Assembly (NCBI GenBank): GCA_020634015.1
Contig: JACKCN010000001.1
Span: 231,001 to 295,000, forward strand
Direction: 5' to 3'
DNA length: 64,000 bases
DNA from: Candidatus Delongbacteria bacterium
GTDB taxonomy: Bacteria > CAIWAD01
The notes below the pieces were generated by a model. That model searched no databases, was not told the origin of the DNA, and saw nothing but the letters and a program-made list of their open reading frames with translations. Each line of letters starts with the position of its first letter. The stretch's first letter is position 1. Made by a program: the position numbers and the translations under genes. Shown piece after piece: positions 7,490-13,837 of this stretch.

Positions 7490-8707
7490 ATGCACTCGTA
7501 CCTAGCCCGTCAACCCATCCTGGATGAACACCAGAATCTGGCCGCCTACGAATTGCTTTACCGTTCCTCCGAACGGAATCTGTTTCCCGTGGGGGAAGAG
7601 GATGTGGCAACCTGCCGCGTGCTCCAGAGTGCGTTGATCCAGTTCGGACTGGACGAGTTGTCGGCCGACCACCGGGTGTTCATCAATCTCATTGAAGATG
7701 CGCTGCTCCAGGGCAGCTACCACATGCTGCCCCAGGACCGGGTGGTGCTGGAGTTGCTGGAAAGCGTGGAGCCCAGTTCCGGAGTGCTGCAGGCCAGCCG
7801 GCAACTGAAGAAGGATGGCTATACCCTGGCCCTGGATGACTTCACCTTCCGCTCCGACTACCTGGCTCTGGTCCAGCTGGCCGATGTGATCAAGGTGGAC
7901 CTGCGCGAAACGGAGCACTGGAAGAATCCGCGGGCCGTGGAGGCACTGCTTGGCCGGGGCAAACAGATGCTGGCCGAAAAGGTCGAGACCCATGAGGAGT
8001 TCCAGCAGGCCCGCGAGCTGGGCTACACACGGTTTCAGGGTTTCTTCTTCAGCCGCCCCCAGATGCTCAAGGCTCGCAACATCAAGGGCAGCGCCCTCCA
8101 CTATACCCAGTTGCTGAACCAGATATCGAGTCCCGAGCTGGATGTGGGCGAGCTGGAACGCATCATCTCAGCGGACATTTCCCTGTCATGGAAACTGCTG
8201 CGCTACATCAACTCGGCAGCCATGGCGCGTCGACAGGAGATCGGCAGCATTCGCCAGGCCCTGCTGATGCTGGGGGAATCCCAGATCCGGCGCTGGGCCA
8301 GTGTGGTGGCCGTGGGAGAACTGAACAAGGGCCACAGCATAGAATTGCTGAAGCTGTGTCTGATCCGGGCCCGCTTCTGCGAGTCCATTTCGGGCCACCT
8401 GAACTGCAATCCTGCCGAAATGGCCGAAGCATTTCTGACAGGTCTGTTGAGCGGACTTGATGCCATGCTGGACATGGCCATGCACAAGATCCTGCCCGAA
8501 CTGCACCTGAGTCCCACGCTGAACCGGGCCTTGCTCGAGCATACCGGATCGTTGCATGCCCGTCTGGAGCTGGTGCAGTGTTATGAGTCGGGCAATGTGG
8601 ATCGGGTCGCCAGCCTGAGTGACGAACTGGGACTGGATGCGGAGAGCCTGCCCGGAATCTACAAGGAAGCGGTGGGTTGGGTCCAGCAGACTCTCGCCAG
8701 TACCTGA
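7490..8707 (+). CDS. EAL/HDOD signal transduction protein (YuxH-like)
   Basis: A 405-residue cytoplasmic protein with an N-terminal EAL-like domain (about 1-190) and a C-terminal HDOD domain (about 195-390). The EAL signature is degenerate: it starts MHSYLARQPILDEHQNLAAYELLYR and carries LALDDFTFRSDY, but lacks the full metal-binding set, as in YuxH/CdgJ proteins, which do not cleave cyclic di-GMP. The HDOD part has IISADISLSWKLLRYINSA and IRQALLMLGESQIRRWAS. Such proteins regulate motility or stress signalling. The ATG at 7490 is preferred because the domain begins at once. It is converging on the next gene, with only 27 bases between stops. Confidence 0.87.
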   Translation: MHSYLARQPILDEHQNLAAYELLYRSSERNLFPVGEEDVATCRVLQSALIQFGLDELSADHRVFINLIEDALLQGSYHMLPQDRVVLELLESVEPSSGVLQASRQLKKDGYTLALDDFTFRSDYLALVQLADVIKVDLRETEHWKNPRAVEALLGRGKQMLAEKVETHEEFQQARELGYTRFQGFFFSRPQMLKARNIKGSALHYTQLLNQISSPELDVGELERIISADISLSWKLLRYINSAAMARRQEIGSIRQALLMLGESQIRRWASVVAVGELNKGHSIELLKLCLIRARFCESISGHLNCNPAEMAEAFLTGLLSGLDAMLDMAMHKILPELHLSPTLNRALLEHTGSLHARLELVQCYESGNVDRVASLSDELGLDAESLPGIYKEAVGWVQQTLAST

Positions 8708-8734
8708 TCGCCGCGTGATGCGCGCGGGCGCCGC

Positions 8735-10360
8735 TCAGGGCAGATGGCAGCTCACCCGGTAACATTGCACGCGAGGCAGCCCGGAATCCAGAGGCTCGGT
8801 CCATGACGGAGTCGTGACGCAGTCGAGCAACTGCCACTCCAGTGCCTCGGGGGTGCGCCCCCAGACACGGTACTCCACCCCGGCCAGCGGGCAGCCCTCC
8901 AGCGATTCCACCACCGCGGGCCACTCCAGCAGGATCTGGTCCTCCGCCCTCCGAATGGTCAGCTCCGCTGCCGGCAGGGACGGAACCTGGCAGTCCGGCA
9001 GACACTGGATGCCCAGCGTGCCCGTGCCACGTTCTCCCGAATGCCCCCCGACCCTCACCAGCAGCTGCTGCCCGGCAGACACCGGCAGTTCCAGGCACGA
9101 CTGCATGCCACAGGAATCGTCGTTGCAGGCCAGAAGCGAGTCCGCCGCAGGTGGGCACTGCCCCGCCGGATACACGGCCAGCAGGCTGTCCCAGTTTCCG
9201 TCGCAAAGGTCAAACCGTGCGGTGCCCGTGCAGGACGCCGTATACAGGAACCAGACGTCCTCATGCAGGGACGAGTCCGCCTCCAGTCCACAGGCGCCCG
9301 GTTGATCGGGGCCGTCCGGGCTGGCAAACAGAGTGCTGAGCGGCCAGTTGCCGTCGCCGACGGACTGTGCCTGGGCACACTCATCGTTCAACGGGGGCAG
9401 CTCGCCACAGACGGGCGAGTCCAGATCCAGCACGAAGGCCCCCGACGCGCCATTGTAACCGGACACACGCAGCCAGTACACGTTGTCGGCCAGAGCTGTG
9501 AACTCCAGTTGTGACGCCAATCCACAGGCATCGTCGTTGCAGGCCAGCTGGTTGCTGGCATCGGGAGGACAGGCCGTGTGCACCGAGAGCACGGTATCGA
9601 AGCCGCTGCCGCAGAGGCTGGCCTGCCAGGGGCCGGGACAAGCGGGCTGGAAACGATAGATCAGCGCGGGGCTCCAGTCGGACCAGCCGCACTGGGCGTG
9701 ACCCAGTTGCCAGGCGGCGGAGGTGTTGCCCACGATCGTGTCGGGGCCCTGGAGCTCTTCCTCGATCACGCAGCCATCGGGCAGCGCCTGGCACGACAGT
9801 TCGAGCCTGCCATCGCCGCGGTCCCACTGGCCATAGCCCCCCAACCGCAGGAGCAGGTCCTGCCCCTGCTCCACCGGTACAGCCAAGCGAGAGCGGTAGC
9901 GTTCGGACCCACTGCCGGGGCAGGCGTCGTCGTTGCACCCCAGCAGACGGGAATCGTCCACCGGACACTGCCAGCCATCGTAGACCGCCAGGTCGGTATC
10001 GTACTCGCTGTCGCACAGTGATATCCAGAGCATGCCGGTCAGAGGCGCGTTCCAGCGGTACCAGATGTCATTGTAGACCTGGCCGTCGAACTGGCAGACC
10101 GCGTGGGGCGGACCATCGGTGCTCGCGCCCCGGGTACTGAATTCGAGATCCTGATCGCTCAGGTACTCGGCATCCTGGCAGAGGTCATTGCCGGGGGGGT
10201 CGGCCCAGTGCTCGTGTCCGTCATGCTGGCAAGGGGGATTGTCAGGCAGCTTGAGCGAGTAGGCCCCCAGGGTGCTGGCGGACAGCAACAGTGCACAAAG
10301 CAGGCCCGAACCGCCGGGAAGCGACAGCCAAAGGGCACTGGGCAGGCGGTGAGAGGCCAT
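8735..10360 (-). CDS. Secreted protein with tandem Cys-containing PPC-like repeats
   Basis: A 541-residue exported protein. An N-terminal signal peptide (hydrophobic stretch LLCALLLSASTLGAYS) is followed by three similar blocks of about 125 residues, each with a DLCxSxxDT-like turn, a CP segment, then LxCNDDxC (three clear occurrences) and a strand ending in LLLRLGGYGQWD, VYWLRVSGYNG or LLVRVGGHSGE. These resemble bacterial pre-peptidase C-terminal (PPC) beta-sandwich repeats with regularly spaced cysteines, probably disulfides. The C-terminus is fibronectin-III-like and ends without a type IX sorting motif. Likely cell surface or extracellular; function unknown. Confidence 0.68.
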   Translation of the reverse strand: MASHRLPSALWLSLPGGSGLLCALLLSASTLGAYSLKLPDNPPCQHDGHEHWADPPGNDLCQDAEYLSDQDLEFSTRGASTDGPPHAVCQFDGQVYNDIWYRWNAPLTGMLWISLCDSEYDTDLAVYDGWQCPVDDSRLLGCNDDACPGSGSERYRSRLAVPVEQGQDLLLRLGGYGQWDRGDGRLELSCQALPDGCVIEEELQGPDTIVGNTSAAWQLGHAQCGWSDWSPALIYRFQPACPGPWQASLCGSGFDTVLSVHTACPPDASNQLACNDDACGLASQLEFTALADNVYWLRVSGYNGASGAFVLDLDSPVCGELPPLNDECAQAQSVGDGNWPLSTLFASPDGPDQPGACGLEADSSLHEDVWFLYTASCTGTARFDLCDGNWDSLLAVYPAGQCPPAADSLLACNDDSCGMQSCLELPVSAGQQLLVRVGGHSGERGTGTLGIQCLPDCQVPSLPAAELTIRRAEDQILLEWPAVVESLEGCPLAGVEYRVWGRTPEALEWQLLDCVTTPSWTEPLDSGLPRVQCYRVSCHLP

Positions 10361-10524
10361 GTCGCGCGATCCTTCAGGGAATGCGAAGCCCCCTCGAGAA
10401 GGCGGGCGATCAATCTGGGTGCATTGGGGTCCGGCAGGGGTGCCGATCCGGATCGGCGAGTCAGCACCGGCAAAAATCGTACCTCAACAGTTCGGTTCAA
10501 GGTCTTTCACCGAAGCAATGGGTA

Positions 10525-10569
10525 CGAAAAGAAATTCACGATTCCCCGCAGATCGCCGGGAATCGTGAA
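10525..10569 (-). terminator. Rho-independent terminator after the receiver-pyruvate kinase gene
   Basis: On the minus strand a 12-bp perfect inverted repeat (10558-10569 with 10535-10546, 11-base loop) is followed by a T-rich run (TTTCTTTTC). It lies 49 bases beyond the stop of the gene ending at 10618. The remaining bases of 10361-10617 hold no gene that I can see. Confidence 0.8.
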
Positions 10570-10617
10570 CGACTCATGCACAGCGGTGCCGGATTCCGGG
10601 CGCCGGCCCTCCTCCGC

Positions 10618-12384
10618 TCAGGCCCGGATGAAGACCACCGACCCTTCCTGACGGTAGGGGAAGGGATGCTCGGGTTGCAGTTCCAGCACGGCCACCAGAT
10701 CTCCCGTGGCCACCACGGACCGTCGGCGCAGCTCATCCAGGGTCCGTCCAAGGATGCTCACATAGCCGCCGCCCTCGGTGAGAATCACCGGAATCACGCC
10801 GTGATACAGCGTGCTGCGACGGGCCACCTCGATCCGGTCGGTCACCAGCACCAGTGGATGGGTCCGGATCTTCTTGGACAGGCTGGGCAGGTGGCGTCCG
10901 TAACGATCCAGGGCGATGGTCACCGTCGTGCCGGCCTGATTCACGGCGGCCAGCAGGCCCCGTTGCCAGGATTCCGGGGCGTCGGCTTCCAGGCCTTCGA
11001 TGAGACCCGAATGGCTTTCGCTCTCGCGGATGATGCCGGCCATGGTGCTCACCACCAGCACCGGATCGATGCCGGTGGCGGTTTCGCCTGAAAGCATCAC
11101 CGCATCGCTGCCTTCGCGGATCGCCACCGTCACATCGGTGACCTCGGCGCGGGTGGGCCGGGAATTCACGGTCATGCTCTCGAGCATCTGGGTGGCCGTG
11201 ATCACCGGCTTGTCGGCCCGCTCGCAGCGCTTGAGAATGTCGCGCTGGATCCAGGGCACGCGCGATGCACTCAGTTCCACGCCCATGTCACCGCGGGCGA
11301 TCATGATGCCGTCGGCCGCCTCGATGATGCTGTCGATGGCTTCCACGGCTTCGGGCTTCTCGATCTTGGCGATCACCTGGGCCGTGCTGCCGTGCTCGGC
11401 CAGGTAGCGTTTCACGCGCAGTACGTCCTCGGCCTGGCGCACGAAGGAAATCGCCACGAAGTCCACCTGGTTGGCCACGCCCCAGGCCAGATCCTTGAGA
11501 TCCTTGTCGGTCACCCCGGGAAGCCCCAGACGCGAGGCGGGCAGATTCATGCCCTTGCCCGAGCGCAGCGGCCCGCCATGGATCACACGGCAATGCACTT
11601 CCTGGCTGCCTTCGCGGATCACTTCCAGCTCGAGCAGTCCATCGTCAAGCATCACCGGATCGTGCAGCCGCAGGTCCGGCAGGATTTCGGGGGCGATCGT
11701 GCTGAAGCGCCGGGCGTTTCCCACGATCGGCTCCGCCTGGATCACCAGGTCACTCCCGCGTTCCAGCACGATCCCATCCTGCATGCTGCCCACCCGGATC
11801 TTGGGTCCACACAGATCCTGCAGCACGGCCAGGGGTTTGTCCCAGGTTTCCTCGGCCGCGCGCAGTTCCGCCAGTACGCGGCTGTGGTCTTCGTGTGTGC
11901 CGTGGGAGAAATTGAGCCGGGCCACATCCATCCCGGCCAGCAGCATCCGGCCGATCACATCGCGGTTGTGCGAGGCCGGGCCGATGGTGCAGACGATGCG
12001 CGCATGGCGCCGTCGTGCCTGACGATCCTGGATTTCCGCATTGGCCACCGCCTTGCCCAGGGCATCCAGGCCCTCTTCCTTGGAAAGGATCGCGATCACC
12101 CGATGGCCCTCGGGAAGCTGACGGCGGACGTCCTCCGGCTCGAGGCTGGACAGGACCACCACCGGCAGCAGCGGCGAGGTGACCGCGAGTGCCTCGATGC
12201 ACTTGAAACCGTTCCAGCCGGGCATCTGGATGTCGGTGACCAGCAGGTCCACCGGATGGCTGGACGCCCGCTGGAAGGCCTGTTCTCCATTGGACACGGG
12301 TGTGACCTCATGCCCGAGGCGTTCCAGTTCCTGCCGCACCATGGTCAGTGTCACCGGGTTGTCTTCAGCCAGCAGGATGCGCAT
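10618..12384 (-). CDS. Response-regulator receiver domain fused to pyruvate kinase
   Basis: A 588-residue fusion. Residues 1-118 are a receiver domain with the acidic pair Glu7/Asp8, phospho-acceptor Asp51 (LLVTDIQMPGWNG), Ser79/80 and Lys102 (LSKEE), so it appears phosphorylatable. From about residue 126 a full pyruvate kinase follows: VCTIGPASHN, substrate Arg156 in VARLNFSHG, LQDLCGPKIR, catalytic Lys340 with Glu342 (AKIEKPEA), ARGDMGVE (Asp366), ITATQMLESM and GSDAVMLSGETATG, then the C-terminal domain. Ordinary pyruvate kinases are about 470 residues; the extra length is the receiver. The ATG at 12384 begins the receiver strand directly. The gene stands alone with its own leader hairpin and terminator. 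I infer phosphorylation control of glycolysis. Confidence 0.92.
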   Translation of the reverse strand: MRILLAEDNPVTLTMVRQELERLGHEVTPVSNGEQAFQRASSHPVDLLVTDIQMPGWNGFKCIEALAVTSPLLPVVVLSSLEPEDVRRQLPEGHRVIAILSKEEGLDALGKAVANAEIQDRQARRRHARIVCTIGPASHNRDVIGRMLLAGMDVARLNFSHGTHEDHSRVLAELRAAEETWDKPLAVLQDLCGPKIRVGSMQDGIVLERGSDLVIQAEPIVGNARRFSTIAPEILPDLRLHDPVMLDDGLLELEVIREGSQEVHCRVIHGGPLRSGKGMNLPASRLGLPGVTDKDLKDLAWGVANQVDFVAISFVRQAEDVLRVKRYLAEHGSTAQVIAKIEKPEAVEAIDSIIEAADGIMIARGDMGVELSASRVPWIQRDILKRCERADKPVITATQMLESMTVNSRPTRAEVTDVTVAIREGSDAVMLSGETATGIDPVLVVSTMAGIIRESESHSGLIEGLEADAPESWQRGLLAAVNQAGTTVTIALDRYGRHLPSLSKKIRTHPLVLVTDRIEVARRSTLYHGVIPVILTEGGGYVSILGRTLDELRRRSVVATGDLVAVLELQPEHPFPYRQEGSVVFIRA

Positions 12385-12493
12385 CGGATGCCTTTCCGCC
12401 CGCAGGTCGCGGGCCCATGGCGAGAGGGGGACTGTCCCCGTCCCGGCCTGCAATATCGGCTTGAACGATGCATGATCCTTGCCTGAAAACCAA

Positions 12494-12526
12494 CCGGCGG
12501 TGCTCCCCATGGGGAGACACCGCCGG
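12494..12526 (-). promoter_or_regulatory. Strong leader hairpin upstream of the receiver-pyruvate kinase gene
   Basis: Arms 12494-12508 and 12511-12526 pair over 15 bp with one bulged A and a 2-base tip, so almost the whole element is stem. On the minus strand it is followed by TTGGTTTTC. It lies 110 bases before the start codon at 12384. It could be an attenuator in the leader or a terminator of an upstream transcript. The rest of 12385-12840 shows no gene. Confidence 0.5.
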
Positions 12527-12840
12527 CAGCGCACAGAGGAGTCGTTCGCTGGAATCCTTGCCACGCGCGCGCAGCCAGGAATTCCCGGGGGACAGGCGGC
12601 AATCCGGGGGGCATTGGCCGCGCTCGACACTCCCGGGACCTGGAGGCGCCGAGCAGCTGTCCTGTGACCCACTTCACAAATTGGATGCCATTTCTGACAG
12701 CCAGTTCGATCCGATTGATTTGCAAGGAGTTGGCAGGAAAAACCTGTGTACCCGCCGCACAGACTGCTGGTCGTGATGAACCGAAACGGGGGAAATGGGC
12801 AGTTCAAGCGCGCCAGATTCCGAACGGGTGCAGCGCCGGG

Positions 12841-12874
12841 GGGAAAAAAGAAACAGCCCCCGCATGCGGGGGCT
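12841..12874 (-). terminator. Terminator of tRNA-Glu
   Basis: A 20-base perfect palindrome (12855-12874) followed on the minus strand by GTTTCTTTTTTCCC, 8 bases after the tRNA end. Confidence 0.88.
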
Positions 12875-12882
12875 TGAGGTCA

Positions 12883-12955
12883 TAGCGCGTACGGGACTCG
12901 AACCCGTGTTACCGGCGTGAGAGGCCAGCGTCCTAGGCCACTAGACGAACGCGCC
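12883..12955 (-). tRNA. tRNA-Glu (CTC)
   Basis: A 73-base cloverleaf: acceptor GGCGCGT with ACGCGCT (first pair G-U), a D-arm like other tRNA-Glu (TTCGTCTAGTGG), anticodon loop CCTCTCA giving CTC, T-loop GGTTCGAGTCC and discriminator A. CCA is not encoded. Confidence 0.93.
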
Positions 12956-12967
12956 AGAAGGAGGGCC

Positions 12968-12996
12968 AAGATACCCTGTCATTCCCCAATAAGCAA
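12968..12996 (-). promoter_or_regulatory. Probable sigma70 promoter of tRNA-Glu
   Basis: On the minus strand TTGCTT (12991-12996), a 17-base spacer, then TATCTT (12968-12973), 13 bases before the tRNA 5' end. Confidence 0.65.
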
Positions 12997-13060
12997 GCTG
13001 ACCCCTGATGTAGCGTCCTGCTGGGCTGGATGATGCCGATGAATTTTTGTGTTGTCGGTA

Positions 13061-13413
13061 CACTTTCCGTGGAATCGGGGCGCCATGCAATGGGCGGCCG
13101 GGGCCTGCCACGCTTTCCACCTTTTCTTTCCGAGAAAGAAAAGAGTGGAGCCAAAAGAAATCCTGTTCTCTCACTCCGCCGGACGGGCCTGCGCTGCGCG
13201 CGCCCGCCGTCGCATGCTCACCTCCGGGCGTCAGGCAGGCTGGTACCCCACATTGCCCCCGGGCACACTGGGATTCTTCCGTGTGCGACACTTCCCCAGG
13301 CCGGTCATCCCTGCGGAAGCGGGGATCTCGACATGTTGCACGGGGTTCCCACCGCTTTGCTTCCCCGAACGCTTTCCTTTCGCGACGTAGCTTCCAGCCG
13401 GGCCCAATGAAGC
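13061..13413. repeat. Extragenic modular repeat, copy 1
   Basis: First of two direct copies; the best-matching core (13115-13345) is about 95% identical to 13476-13706 by eye, offset 361 bases. Modules: a hairpin with 10-bp perfect arms (13121-13130 with 13134-13143), a fixed following stretch, a small IR GCACAC...GTGTGC, and a palindromic ATCCCTGCGGAAGCGGGGAT unit like widespread REP-type elements. Open frames in all directions cross it, but none has codon or domain evidence, so I treat it as non-coding. Confidence 0.8.
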
Positions 13414-13434
13414 TTTCGTCTCGTGCTTGCTGCA

Positions 13435-13740
13435 CACTTTCTGCGGAATCCGGGGCGGGCGGGTCGCGCCGCGCATTCCACCTTTTCTTTCCGAGAAAGA
13501 AAAGAGTGGAGCCAAAAGAAATCTTGTTCTCTCACTCCGCCGGACGGGCCTGCGCTGCGCGCGCCCGCCGTCGCATGCTCACCTCTGGGCGGCAGGCAGG
13601 CTGGTACCCCACGTTGCCCCCGGGCACACTGGGATTCTTCCGTGTGCGACGCTTCACCGGGCCGGTCATCTTTGCGGAAGCGGGGATCTTGACATGTTGC
13701 ACGGGGGTCACCGCCACATCGCTTCCCCCACGCTGGCGCG
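13435..13740. repeat. Extragenic modular repeat, copy 2
   Basis: Second copy, with the same modules in the same order: 10-bp hairpin at 13482-13504, GCACAC...GTGTGC inverted repeat, and the GCGGAAGCGGGGAT palindrome (first arm partly mutated). It diverges from copy 1 mainly in the first 40 bases, where a 13-base length difference occurs, and after 13706. Confidence 0.8.
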
Positions 13741-13767
13741 GCACACCGGGATTCCTGCAAAGGAAAT

Positions 13768-13807
13768 CCGGGTTGAGGGCCGTCGTGGTGACGGGGCCTC
13801 AACCCGG
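13768..13807 (-). terminator. Hairpin downstream of sppA, possible terminator
   Basis: 11-bp perfect arms (13768-13778 and 13797-13807) 31 bases past the sppA stop. On the minus strand it is followed by ATTTCCTTT, a weak T-rich run, so termination is likely but not certain. Confidence 0.55.
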
Positions 13808-13837
13808 AGAGTTGGTGCGTGGTGTGTGGACCTGGGT

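Noticed and set aside
12468..12776. Small plus-strand frame of 102 codons upstream of the receiver-pyruvate kinase gene
   Set aside because: Cys/Arg-rich low-plausibility translation without ribosome-binding site or family, and it crosses the leader hairpin.
13061..13740. CRISPR array
   Set aside because: Only two units of ~350 bp, no short regular repeats with unique spacers, no cas genes.
13061..13740. Insertion sequence
   Set aside because: No transposase-like frame and no terminal inverted repeats or target duplications seen; a small non-autonomous element remains possible.
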